Positions 41,657 to 50,416 of a stretch of 64,000 nt of DNA are shown piece by piece (within the stretch, counting starts at the first letter, position 1; each line of letters starts with the position of its first letter). The translations under genes were made by a program, and so were the position numbers. Location of the stretch: the NCBI RefSeq assembly GCF_013385425.1, contig NZ_JACAQA010000009.1:165750-229749 (forward strand). The letters are read 5' to 3'. This DNA is from Pseudomonas gingeri (lineage in GTDB: Bacteria > Pseudomonadota > Gammaproteobacteria > Pseudomonadales > Pseudomonadaceae). The notes under the pieces were generated by a model. That model ran no database searches. It was not told the DNA's origin and saw only the letters and a list, made by a program, of their open reading frames with translations.

Positions 41657-43957
41657 TCACGACAACCGCCGTTTGGCCTGGGCCCGCAGCCCCAGGAAGA
41701 TCAAGGCACAGAGCAGCACGAAGCCGATCAGGACGGCGAGCAGCATCCCGCTCAGATGCCGCGACAGCAGCAGCTGCAAGTGCCGGAACCAGCCCAGGTG
41801 ACCGACGTAGTACGGCTGGTCGGCGGCCAGGGTGGTGATCTGCTTGTCCTGGATCACGGCCAGGCTGCCCTGGATCAGGTCCTTGTAGTCATCGCCACCG
41901 ATCATCGCTGCGGTGACCTCGGTCAGTCGCGCCGGGTCGCTGCTGGCGACCACCACTACACTGCGGCCGTTTTTGAGCGGCGACTCGAAGCCCGCCAGAT
42001 AAGGCGTGCCTCGGCCCGACCATTCCAGGGTGGCGCGGGTCTTGCGGATCGCCGCTTGCGAGTCGGGGCTGAACCAGTCGTGAATACGCAAGGCCAGGTC
42101 GCTCAGGTCGAAGAAGTGCCGGCTGCCTTCGCTACGGGCCGGCGACGCGTCGGCCCATTGCTTGAGCAGGGGCTGGTCGTTGCCGGTGGCGAACACCAGC
42201 AGGTCCTTGTCGCTGACCCCCTCGACGTCACGGGCCTGGATCACTTGCAGGCCGGTGGCCGGATAGCCGGTGGATTCGCCGAAACGCCCGAGCACGGTGA
42301 GGAAAGCGCTGAGGGTCGCCGGCTCCTGGGTGTCGGGCATCACCACCGCGGTTTCCGAGAGGTCGGCCAGGCGGGTGAAGGGGAAGCCGCTGTCGCGGAA
42401 CTTGCCCAGGTCGGGCATCGCGGTGTAGTGGTCCAGGCCGCTCAGGTCGAGGGTCGAGTCGCCCTCGATCTGGCCGCGCATGTCTTCGACGATGACGTCC
42501 CGGCATTCGCCTTGTTTGACATAGTCGTACAGGTAGCGCATTTGCAGCTGCGACTCGAAGGTGGCGATGCCCAGGGGCAGGTACATGCTGGCTTCTTGCG
42601 GCAGGCTGTCGTCTTTCTTCAGCCACTCGAGCAGGTCCGGTCCGCCTTTGAGATTGGGGATCGACGGCAGCTGCATCGAGCGCACCAGGTGATCGTTGAG
42701 GTGCACCAGCAGCGCCGAGTTGGTTGAGAACTGCTGCGGTGTGTAACGGTATTTGAGCAGCAGCGGGGCGCCGCGTCCGCGCCATTCGAACAGGTCCGGC
42801 GGCAGGCGCAGGGCAATTTTGATGTCCTCGGGGCTGTAGCCGGAGACATGCAATTGCCGGGCGTCGACCAGCTCGCCGAGCTTCACCGGTCGGTCGGTCG
42901 GCAGCCAGTTGGGCGCGTCATAGGGCACGCGCACCGGCAGCGGGTCGAGGTGGTCGATCAGCGCGGTGGCACCGGACAGCGACTGGCTGCCCAGGGCGAC
43001 GGCCGTGGCGGCAATCTTCAGTTCAGCGTCGTTGCGTCCGCTGATCACCAGCAGCTTGCCATAGGGGTCGTTGGGGTTGGTCATCATGGTCACGCTGGGG
43101 CCGCTGGCCGGATTGCTCGACAGCTCGCCCAGCGCCAGGGTTTCGCGGTGGGTGACGAAGACAATCGCATTGCCCTTGGCCGGCAGTTGCCCGACGCTGG
43201 CGGGAAAGGTCGCGGTGCGGTAGCTGGCCAGGGCGCCGAACTTGGAAGCGATCGCCGCTGCCGCTTCCAGCTTGGCGGGGCTGGGGTTGGCGTCGAAGAC
43301 GAAGGGCAGGACCAGCGGGCGCGCATCGTGGCGGTCGAAGAACGGCACCGGCAGCAGGGCCAGGTCGTTTTTCAGGGCGATGGGCGAATACTGGATATTC
43401 AGCTGGCTGTCGTTGCCGACCCTGGCCCACAGGCTCGAGTGCAACGGGTCTTCGCACTGCATCGTGTAGTGCCCGATCAGTTGCAGGTCCAGCCGGTTGA
43501 AGTCGGTGATCAGTCGCGCGGGGATCTCGACCACCCGCTCCAGATCCTTGCCGGCCTGTTCCCGGGGTAGCGGCAGGCTGACGGCGACCCTGTCGTTGAC
43601 CAACACGTTGATCTGCGACAGCTCGGGCAGCATCAGCGCCGAATAACCGTAATGCAGGACCACCTGGACGCCGGTCACCACCTGGTCGGCGCGAATCCCG
43701 AAGTCGACGCTGTCGGTCGACTCGACGCCGCGCAGGTACAAGGGGTCGCGGCGTCCCAGTTGCTTGAAGGTCAGGCTGTAGCTGTTCTTGTCACCGGCGA
43801 TCACCGGTGCCTGGCCGGCGCCGGCGGCGGGGCTGCTGCGGTTGTCTGTTTGCGTCACGGCGTTGCCGGAGCCCGGATAGACGCCGCAGCAGAGCAGCAA
43901 CAGGAGGGCGTAACGAATGCAGCGTCCATCGCTGCCAGCGGAGAATATCGGGCTCAT
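41657..43957 (-). CDS. bcsB: Cellulose synthase periplasmic subunit BcsB (WssC)
   Basis: The ATG at 43957 overlaps the bcsA stop by four bases and gives 766 residues; the longer open frame to 44479 runs inside bcsA. A signal segment (YALLLLLCCGVYPGSGNAV) leads into two repeats of a carbohydrate-binding and flavodoxin-like unit, such as SQINVLVNDRVAVSLPLPRE, HYTMQCEDPLHSSLWARVGN and the second SALLVHLNDHLVRSMQLPSI. One C-terminal membrane helix (LSGMLLAVLIGFVLLCALIF) anchors it against BcsA. It guides the glucan through the periplasm and is needed for BcsA activity in relatives. Confidence 0.96.
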   Translation of the reverse strand: MSPIFSAGSDGRCIRYALLLLLCCGVYPGSGNAVTQTDNRSSPAAGAGQAPVIAGDKNSYSLTFKQLGRRDPLYLRGVESTDSVDFGIRADQVVTGVQVVLHYGYSALMLPELSQINVLVNDRVAVSLPLPREQAGKDLERVVEIPARLITDFNRLDLQLIGHYTMQCEDPLHSSLWARVGNDSQLNIQYSPIALKNDLALLPVPFFDRHDARPLVLPFVFDANPSPAKLEAAAAIASKFGALASYRTATFPASVGQLPAKGNAIVFVTHRETLALGELSSNPASGPSVTMMTNPNDPYGKLLVISGRNDAELKIAATAVALGSQSLSGATALIDHLDPLPVRVPYDAPNWLPTDRPVKLGELVDARQLHVSGYSPEDIKIALRLPPDLFEWRGRGAPLLLKYRYTPQQFSTNSALLVHLNDHLVRSMQLPSIPNLKGGPDLLEWLKKDDSLPQEASMYLPLGIATFESQLQMRYLYDYVKQGECRDVIVEDMRGQIEGDSTLDLSGLDHYTAMPDLGKFRDSGFPFTRLADLSETAVVMPDTQEPATLSAFLTVLGRFGESTGYPATGLQVIQARDVEGVSDKDLLVFATGNDQPLLKQWADASPARSEGSRHFFDLSDLALRIHDWFSPDSQAAIRKTRATLEWSGRGTPYLAGFESPLKNGRSVVVVASSDPARLTEVTAAMIGGDDYKDLIQGSLAVIQDKQITTLAADQPYYVGHLGWFRHLQLLLSRHLSGMLLAVLIGFVLLCALIFLGLRAQAKRRLS

Positions 43958-46155
43958 GGCGTGTCCAGGGCAGGTGCTGAGGAAGAGGTGCCGGAGCGCC
44001 GCCGTTCGAGCGCCTGGCCGGGTAATCTGAGGGTTGCCTTGAGCAACTCGGAAACGCCGTGCACGGCGATGACACTGATCGCGCGCAGGGCCTTGAGGGG
44101 GGAGTCGGGTACGCTGGTGCCCCAATTCCGCGCCCAGGTGTCGGCGCGCGAGAAGGTCAGGTGGACCAGATCGCTTTGCTGGCTCAAGGTCATCGGGTCG
44201 AAGCGGATGCCGACCGTATTGTCGCGGCTGAAGACCACGCTGCCGTCGAAGTGATAGTGCTGCTGGTGGCGAAACAGCGAGACCCGCAACGGCGTGCCGA
44301 GGGGAATCGATTGACCCGGCGCCAGCTTCAGGCCCAGGCCGCCCTGGGAAAAGTCCTGGGTGTGGCTGTGATACTCGGTGCCGTCGGCCAGCCGCAGACC
44401 GACCGGCAATTGCGCCTCGACCCGGGGTTCGGCCCGTACCTGGCGGGTTTCGCTGGCGACCGCGATGGCGGCGGCGCACATCAGGGCGTTGTACAGGGCC
44501 CAGACCTGGTTGAGCAGCACCGTTTCATCGGTGGTGACATCGGCGCCGAGGTAGTCGTAGACCCCGTACACCACGGCGGCGATATTCAGGACCAGCAGCA
44601 CGATGTAAGGCCGGGCCATCTTCCAGTCGAAGAAGCCATGGTGCAGGTCGCCGCCCTTGTCGGTGACGTTGAAGTGCCCGGATTTTGGCCTGAGCATACC
44701 CATCAGCACCGGCGTCAGGATGTACCAGGCCAGCACCGTTTCGTAGACCTCGTTCCAGTACGAATGGCGGAAGCGCCCCTGGATGCGCGAGTTGGTCAGG
44801 TTGGCCAGCAGCAGGTGCGGCGCCGCGTAGGCGGCCACCATCAGCGGCGCGGCGTGGAAGATCTGCGCACCGAAAATCAGGTAGGCCAGAGGCGCGGTGA
44901 GAAACACCAGGCGCGGGAAGCCATAGAAGAAGTGCAGCATGGCGTTGCTGTAGCAGATGCGCTGGCCCAGGGTCAGGCCGCGGCCGAGCATGGGGTTGTC
45001 GGTGCGGAAAATCTGCGTCATGCCGCGGGCCCAGCGCACCCGCTGATTGATATGCCGCGAGAGGTTTTCGGTGGCCATGCCGGCGGCTTGCGGCAGGGCC
45101 AGGTAGGCGGTGTTGTAGCCGGCGCGGTTGAGTTTCAGCGAAGTGTGAGCGTCTTCGGTGAGCGTGGTTTCATCCATCCCGCCGACGGCTTCCAGCGGTG
45201 CCCGGCGCATCAGGGCGCAGGAGCCGCAGAACATGGCGGCGTTCCACAGGTCGTTGCCGTCCTGCACCAGGCCGTAGAACAACTCGGCTTCGTTGGGGAC
45301 CTGCTGGTAGGTCTTGAGGTTTTTTTCGAAGGGGTCCTGGGAAAAGAACACGTGGGGGGTCTGCAGCATCGCCAGCTTCGGGTCCTTGAGGAACCAGCCC
45401 ATGCTGATTTGCAGGAAGGAGCGCGAGGGCACGTGGTCGGCGTCGAAGGCGGCAATGTATTCGCCATGGGTGACCTTGAGCGCCGCGTTGAAATTGCCGG
45501 CCTTGGCGTGCAGGTTGTTGTCGCGGGTCAGGTAGTGGGCGCCGACGCTCTCGCAGAACAGCCGGAACTCCTCGCGGTGGCCGTCATCCAGCACATAAAC
45601 CTTGAGCTTGTCTGTCGGCCAGTTCATTCGTAGCGCGGCGAATACGGTGATCTTGACGATCTCCAGCGACTCGTTGACGGTGGTGATAAACACATCGACG
45701 CTGGGCCATTGCGCCGGGTCTTCGCTGAGCAGGATCGGCCGGCGCTTGAGCGGCCAGGCGGTCTGTACGTAGCCGAAGACCAGCACCAGCAGCGCATAGA
45801 GCTCGGCCAGCACCAGGGTGTAGCCGAACAGCATGTCGTGGAAATTCTCCAACTCCAGGGTCTCGGTCAGGCGCCAGTACATGTAGCGCAGGGAGGCAAT
45901 CAGCGACAGGCTGATCATGGCGATGATCGGCAGGTGACCTTCGAAGCGTCGCAGGACCAGGACCGCGACCAGGCAGGCAAGGCCGAACAGGGTTTGCTGG
46001 AGCAGGTCCGCGGGCGCGCTGATCACCCCGGCCAGGACCACGGCGCAGAGGATCGCGGCGCACAGGATCAGGCCCAGGCGCAGTGGCTGCGACCATTGGC
46101 GGAGGTGGTGCAGGGCGGTGCCGAGCAGGCGTTGGACGCGGCGTTCGAAGGTCAT
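43954..46155 (-). CDS. bcsA: Cellulose synthase catalytic subunit BcsA (WssB)
   Basis: A 733-residue inner-membrane glucosyltransferase of family GT2 that polymerises UDP-glucose. Conserved parts in order: membrane helices near residues 30-130, VYVLDDGHREEF (first Asp), FDADHVPSRSFLQISMGW (DxD), ETTLTEDAHTSLKLN (TED with the catalytic base), and QRVRWARGMTQ (QxxRW). Further helices follow. The C-terminal PilZ domain has RAEPR and DFSQGG, the RxxxR and DxSxxG sites that bind cyclic di-GMP, so activity should depend on that messenger. The start at 46155 overlaps bcsQ by four bases. The longer frame to 46251 lies inside bcsQ. Confidence 0.97.
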   Translation of the reverse strand: MTFERRVQRLLGTALHHLRQWSQPLRLGLILCAAILCAVVLAGVISAPADLLQQTLFGLACLVAVLVLRRFEGHLPIIAMISLSLIASLRYMYWRLTETLELENFHDMLFGYTLVLAELYALLVLVFGYVQTAWPLKRRPILLSEDPAQWPSVDVFITTVNESLEIVKITVFAALRMNWPTDKLKVYVLDDGHREEFRLFCESVGAHYLTRDNNLHAKAGNFNAALKVTHGEYIAAFDADHVPSRSFLQISMGWFLKDPKLAMLQTPHVFFSQDPFEKNLKTYQQVPNEAELFYGLVQDGNDLWNAAMFCGSCALMRRAPLEAVGGMDETTLTEDAHTSLKLNRAGYNTAYLALPQAAGMATENLSRHINQRVRWARGMTQIFRTDNPMLGRGLTLGQRICYSNAMLHFFYGFPRLVFLTAPLAYLIFGAQIFHAAPLMVAAYAAPHLLLANLTNSRIQGRFRHSYWNEVYETVLAWYILTPVLMGMLRPKSGHFNVTDKGGDLHHGFFDWKMARPYIVLLVLNIAAVVYGVYDYLGADVTTDETVLLNQVWALYNALMCAAAIAVASETRQVRAEPRVEAQLPVGLRLADGTEYHSHTQDFSQGGLGLKLAPGQSIPLGTPLRVSLFRHQQHYHFDGSVVFSRDNTVGIRFDPMTLSQQSDLVHLTFSRADTWARNWGTSVPDSPLKALRAISVIAVHGVSELLKATLRLPGQALERRRSGTSSSAPALDTP

Positions 46156-47222
46156 GGGTGCTGTGACTCCAGCTGATCGTGGAGCTTGTCGGCGATGGCC
46201 AGGAGGTCCTGGCAGCCGCGGGATTCGGCGGATTGCTCGAACGGATTGCATTCATAGGCCAGCGCCTCGGCGATGGCCTCGTCCCAGGTGATCGTGCCGA
46301 GCAGTTGGGTTTTCAGTTGGCTCTCGAGGATCTGCGCGATGTCCACGGACAAGGGGTGGGCGTTGTCCACGCCGTTGATCACGAACCAGCAGCTTGCCGG
46401 CCTGTCACCGCCCAGGTGAGGCTTGATCGCCGTGATCAGGCGCTCGAGGGCGGCGTGGGAGGCCGCGTCGGGCCGGACGACGGCGATCACCAGGTCGGCC
46501 ATGTGCAGCGCCTGCTGCTGATAGAGCGTGCTGCCGGGAGGGGTGTCGATGATCAGTGTGTCGTGCTTGCCGAGGGCCAGTTCGTTCAGGTGGCGGGCCA
46601 GCCAGTGCGGGTCACCTTCAAGCTGGTGTTCAAGGGCTTGCAACTGTTGCGGGTCGTTCTCGCCGAAGGCCAGCAGCCGGGTGTTGGCGTAGCCGGTTTG
46701 CGCAAGATCGTGCCAGCTGCGCTGTTCCAGGCTGGCCTGGCAGATACCTTGTGCGGGTGGGCGGGTGCCCAGGTGATGGTATTGCGCATTCTGTGGGTCG
46801 AGTTCGAGGACGATGGCCTGCCGGTCAGTGCTGTTGAGCAGGATGGCCAGGAGACTGGCCAAGGTGCTGCGGCCGACGCCGCCACGGGTCGAGACCACCG
46901 CAATGATCCGGCCCGGAACCTGGGCGGCGAGGGCCGGCTGGGGTTGTTGCGTGGCCTGCGCCTGGCGTTGCCGGGCGAGATCCTGGAGCAGTGTGCGCAG
47001 GGACGGTGCTGCGGTTGTTTCAGGCGCGCCGGTATCACCCTGGACGAGCGGCGGCGAGGTCGGTTCGGCAGGCGTGGGGGCTGGAGGCTGGGGGGCCGCA
47101 GGGGTGGGCGCTGGCGTTTCGGTGAAGACCCGGGCCACCTCGATTTCCCGATAGCGGTCGGCCTTGGCACCGAACTTTCCCATCAGGTTCGCAACATCAT
47201 CGTCGTCATCTGAAGGCTGCAT
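46152..47222 (-). CDS. bcsQ: BcsQ/WssA-type MinD-like ATPase with N-terminal BcsP/BcsR-like segment
   Basis: From MQPSDDDDD at 47222 the product is 356 residues (ATGs at 47234 and 47243 are also open). The first 25 residues, DDVANLMGKFGAKADRYREI, look like the short BcsP/BcsR module found with cellulose synthases. A proline- and threonine-rich linker (about 40-90) follows, then a ParA/MinD ATPase (from about 105) with the P-loop STRGGVGRST, in which arginines replace the usual lysines, the A' aspartate in LELDPQNAQ, and DTLIIDTPPGS as Walker B. BcsQ proteins place the synthase at the cell pole or tune its activity. It is the first gene of the operon. Confidence 0.88.
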   Translation of the reverse strand: MQPSDDDDDVANLMGKFGAKADRYREIEVARVFTETPAPTPAAPQPPAPTPAEPTSPPLVQGDTGAPETTAAPSLRTLLQDLARQRQAQATQQPQPALAAQVPGRIIAVVSTRGGVGRSTLASLLAILLNSTDRQAIVLELDPQNAQYHHLGTRPPAQGICQASLEQRSWHDLAQTGYANTRLLAFGENDPQQLQALEHQLEGDPHWLARHLNELALGKHDTLIIDTPPGSTLYQQQALHMADLVIAVVRPDAASHAALERLITAIKPHLGGDRPASCWFVINGVDNAHPLSVDIAQILESQLKTQLLGTITWDEAIAEALAYECNPFEQSAESRGCQDLLAIADKLHDQLESQHP

Positions 47223-47498
47223 GACAGCACCCATCCGTACCATTCTAAGAAAATCTTGAAAGGGGACAGATACGGCTAATCACACAATGCCGTCGTGCTG
47301 CATGCCTACCGGGCGGTGGGCAAACGATGGTGTTCTTAAAGGTGTCGCCTGAACGTCTTGCGATAGAACCGAAGGCACTTAGTGTTAATCCAGAGTGCTT
47401 TATTGATCTATCAGGTTCAAATGTAGACCAGATTTACCGATGCAAGAAATTTTCGGTGAGTCTGATGTCGAACAGCGTCCTGCCGAACGACACCTTCC
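47223..47498. other. Upstream region of the cellulose operon
   Basis: These 276 bases precede bcsQ and include the operon promoter, whose position I cannot fix. G+C is somewhat lower than in the genes (for example 47380-47460). I find no clear FleQ- or AmrZ-type operator, riboswitch or terminator. With the following REP element, the gap between bcsQ and the CYTH-CHAD gene is about 360 bases. Confidence 0.4.
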
Positions 47499-47572
47499 TG
47501 TAGGAGCGTGGCTTGCCCGCGAAGAGGCCCTTACTACCGCCAAAAGCTTCGCTGGCAAGCCATGCTCCTACA
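47499..47572. repeat. BIME/REP pair, inward type
   Basis: TGTAGGAGCGTGGCTTGCCC pairs with GGCAAGCCATGCTCCTACA around a centre GCGAAGAGGCCCTTACTACC plus GCCAAAAGCTTCGC. The GCCAAAAGCTTCGC part is shared with the elements at 24298 and 26754. The two arms have changed in step (GTGG with CCAT), which suggests that pairing is kept. Confidence 0.93.
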
Positions 47573-47584
47573 GATTGCGGGGCG

Positions 47585-48952
47585 TTACAGACGCAACAAG
47601 GTTTTCCAGGCACGGCTCTGGAACACCGTCAGCGCCTGCTGCACCCGGGCCTCCAGCACTTCATCGCTGATATCGGTCTCGGCCAGTTGCGCCAGCTTGT
47701 TCATTTCACCGAACAGGCGATCCAGCTCCGGCAACTCCAGCACGCCACGGGCCAGATGCAGCCAGGCCTGGATGCGCTCGATACGCGGCAGTTGTTCGGC
47801 GAGGTCTTCCGGTTGCTGCTGGTAGCGTCCCAGTTGCAACGAGGTGGCTTCTTCGGCCAGCAGCCGTGGCAACCAGTTCTGCAACTGGGCCGCGCCCTGG
47901 CGATTGCCGCGGGTGGTGCGCTCGGCGGTCCAGCTACGGGCCAGCAACCAGCGCGAGGTGTTCAGCGAGAACAGGCCCCAGCGCACATCTTCCAGCTCTT
48001 CCAGGAACTGCTCCGGCGCGGCCTTGCGCACGTCTTCGTCTTCCTGGCCGGCGTGGACCAGTGGGCGCCAGTCTTCCAGCAACGCATCCAGGGCGCTGCG
48101 CAGTTCGCTGGTGGATTGCCGTGGCGCGGCCTGGCCGAGGCTGCCGAGCAGGGCGCGCAATTCGATCAACTGCTCGACCCAGTCCTGCAGCAAACGCCAG
48201 TGACCGTTGAACCGGTATTGTTCGGCCAGTCGCTGGCTGCTGGCGAGCAAATGCCAGCCCAAGGCGGCGAACGCATCGTCCAGCGGCATCTCGGCGCTCA
48301 ACTGCGGGGCCGGCAGGCTCAGCGAATAGCTGTTGGCGTCGAACAGGCGATAACCGCGCTCGGCCTTGCTGATATCGCACGGCATCAGCGCCAGTTTCTC
48401 GGCCAGATCGGCGGCCAGTTCCAGCAGTGCCGACGGGTCGCCTTCGCGCAATTCCAGTTCCAGCTCGCAGATTTCTTCTTTCTGCTTGCCGGCGATGACA
48501 AAGCCCAGGTCCAGGGCGGCTTCGATCACCACCTTGGCCTTGCCGCGACCCCAGGCGATTTCGGCGCGTTCGCGGACGAAATCGGTGGTGAAGATCGGCT
48601 TCAGGGTTTTCTTGTCCAGCTCGGCCAGCGCTTCGGGCCAGCATTCGCCGTCGAGTTTTTTCACATCGAGCTTGGCCTTGGCCAGGTGCCAGTCGTACTC
48701 GTTGCGTTCCGACAGACCGGCGACGCTCTGGCCGCGGGTCTTGAGGGTCTGGATCACTTCTTCGCCGTCACGGCGCAGGCGCAGGGCGACCTTGGCCTTG
48801 GCCAGGTCGCGCTCGGGGGTGTCGAAATACTGATTGGTCAGCTCGCGACGTTCCCAGCCACTTTTGTTGCGTTTTTTCAGCAGCGGGTGCTCGCGCAGGG
48901 CGGCGAGGGTTTCGCGGCTGACGCGGAGTTTGATTTCGGTTTCTTTCTGCAT
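47585..48952 (-). CDS. CYTH-CHAD domain inorganic triphosphatase (YgiF-like)
   Basis: A 455-residue cytoplasmic protein. The N-terminal CYTH domain (about 1-200) opens with KETEIKLRVSRETLAAL, the ExExK-type signature of triphosphate tunnel enzymes, and has LRLRRDGEEVIQTLKTRG and ELELELREGDPSALLELA. The C-terminal CHAD domain (about 225-455) is helical and rich in conserved histidines and basic residues (DAFAALGWHLLASSQRLAEQ; VHAGQEDEDVRKAAPEQFLE). CHAD domains bind polyphosphate granules. The likely reaction is hydrolysis of inorganic triphosphate. It diverges from argE. Confidence 0.93.
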   Translation of the reverse strand: MQKETEIKLRVSRETLAALREHPLLKKRNKSGWERRELTNQYFDTPERDLAKAKVALRLRRDGEEVIQTLKTRGQSVAGLSERNEYDWHLAKAKLDVKKLDGECWPEALAELDKKTLKPIFTTDFVRERAEIAWGRGKAKVVIEAALDLGFVIAGKQKEEICELELELREGDPSALLELAADLAEKLALMPCDISKAERGYRLFDANSYSLSLPAPQLSAEMPLDDAFAALGWHLLASSQRLAEQYRFNGHWRLLQDWVEQLIELRALLGSLGQAAPRQSTSELRSALDALLEDWRPLVHAGQEDEDVRKAAPEQFLEELEDVRWGLFSLNTSRWLLARSWTAERTTRGNRQGAAQLQNWLPRLLAEEATSLQLGRYQQQPEDLAEQLPRIERIQAWLHLARGVLELPELDRLFGEMNKLAQLAETDISDEVLEARVQQALTVFQSRAWKTLLRL

Positions 48953-49111
48953 GGCCGGAAAATCCAGGATCGGGAGCGCAGCCGGGGGAGAAGGGGGCTG
49001 CCTAGGCCGTGCAGTGTACAGGACAAGCGGGCGGCACGCGTCGCGGCGGTTTATTCCAGTCGCCGGATGGCTCTATGATGAGCTTCGCCTTGGAGTTCGG
49101 GAGTCAGCGTC

Positions 49112-50272
49112 ATGCCGTTGCCGTCGATGAAAGATCAATTCGCTGCGCTGGTTGCCGCGCCGTCGGTCAGCTGTACCCAGCCGAGCCTGGATCAGTCCAA
49201 CCGTCCGGTGATCGACCTGCTGGCGACCTGGCTCGGCGACCTGGGTTTCAGCTGCGATATCCAGCAGGTCAGCCCCGGCAAGTTCAACCTGCTCGCCAGC
49301 TTCGGCAGCGGCCCCGGCGGCCTGGTGCTGGCCGGGCACAGCGACACCGTACCGTTCGATGGCGCGCTGTGGCAGACCGACCCGCTGAAACTGACCGAAG
49401 TCGATGGCCGCTGGGTCGGCCTGGGCAGTTGCGACATGAAGGGCTTTTTCGCCCTGGCCATTGAAGCGGTGATCCCGCTGCTCGAGCAACCGTTCAAGCA
49501 GCCGTTGCTGATCCTCGCCACCTGCGACGAAGAAAGCTCCATGTCCGGCGCCCGGGCCCTGGCCGAAGCCGGCCGGCCTCTCGGTCGCGCCGCAGTGATC
49601 GGCGAACCCACGGGCCTGAAGCCGATCCGCCTGCACAAGGGCGTGATGATGGAGCGCATCGAGATTCTCGGCCGCAGCGGCCACTCCTCCGACCCGAGCC
49701 TGGGCCATAGCGCCCTGGAGGCCATGCACGACGCCATCGGCGAGCTCAAGGGCCTGCGCTGGCAATGGCAGCGCGAATACAACAACCCGCAATTCAGCGT
49801 GCCCCAGCCGACCCTGAACTTCGGCTGCATCCACGGCGGCGACAACCCCAACCGCATCTGTGGCCAGTGCTCCCTGGAGTTCGACCTGCGGCCCTTGCCG
49901 GGCATGGACCCGAGCGTGCTGCGGGCGGCGATTCGCGCCAAGCTCGAACCCCTGGCGCAACGGCACCAGGTGAAGATCGACTACGCACCGCTGTTTCCCG
50001 AAGTGCCGCCGTTCGAACAGGCCGCTGATTCGGAACTGGTCCAGGTTGCGGAAAAAATCACCGGTCATCGCGCCGAGGCAGTGGCATTCGGCACCGAAGC
50101 GCCTTATCTTCAGCGCCTTGGCTGCGAAACCCTGGTCCTGGGCCCTGGCGACATCGCGTGTGCGCATCAGCCGGGGGAATACCTCGAAATGTCACGTTTG
50201 CAGCCTACCGTGCATCTACTGCGTGAATTGATTCAACATTACTGCTTGAGCCCGGCCGCAACCTTGCGTTAA
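49112..50272 (+). CDS. argE: Acetylornithine deacetylase
   Basis: A 386-residue M20-family metallohydrolase. Zinc ligands and catalytic residues lie in LVLAGHSDTVPFDG (His, Asp), LGSCDMKGFFALAIEAV (Asp), ILATCDEESSMSGARALAE (two glutamates) and VIGEPTGLKPIRLHKG; the dimer lid region starts at IEILGRSGHSSDPSLGHSAL. The reaction frees ornithine from N-acetylornithine in arginine synthesis. In Pseudomonas arginine synthesis normally runs by acetyl recycling through ArgJ, so this enzyme is an accessory route. It precedes argA, 144 bases away, and the two act on the same acetylated intermediates. Confidence 0.92.
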   Translation: MPLPSMKDQFAALVAAPSVSCTQPSLDQSNRPVIDLLATWLGDLGFSCDIQQVSPGKFNLLASFGSGPGGLVLAGHSDTVPFDGALWQTDPLKLTEVDGRWVGLGSCDMKGFFALAIEAVIPLLEQPFKQPLLILATCDEESSMSGARALAEAGRPLGRAAVIGEPTGLKPIRLHKGVMMERIEILGRSGHSSDPSLGHSALEAMHDAIGELKGLRWQWQREYNNPQFSVPQPTLNFGCIHGGDNPNRICGQCSLEFDLRPLPGMDPSVLRAAIRAKLEPLAQRHQVKIDYAPLFPEVPPFEQAADSELVQVAEKITGHRAEAVAFGTEAPYLQRLGCETLVLGPGDIACAHQPGEYLEMSRLQPTVHLLRELIQHYCLSPAATLR

Positions 50273-50416
50273 ATGCGCGGCTCATTGATTTTTTCCTGGA
50301 TACCAAGGAGAGCGCGCGTGTCGCCAAGCCTGTTCCGACGATAACCAACAGCCCGTTGTGCGTTTTGACGTTGCATCTATTTTCTATTGGCTGTTTTTTA
50401 TACAGGTTCAGGTTTT

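Noticed and set aside
39096..41801. A 901-codon plus-strand frame opposite bcsC
   Set aside because: Antisense shadow of the TPR region; no recognisable domain and no ribosome binding site.
44000..44479. An N-terminal extension of BcsB upstream of 43957
   Set aside because: The extension is translated from inside bcsA in another frame and is basic and proline-rich; the ATG at 43957 with ATGA overlap and a signal peptide is the natural start.
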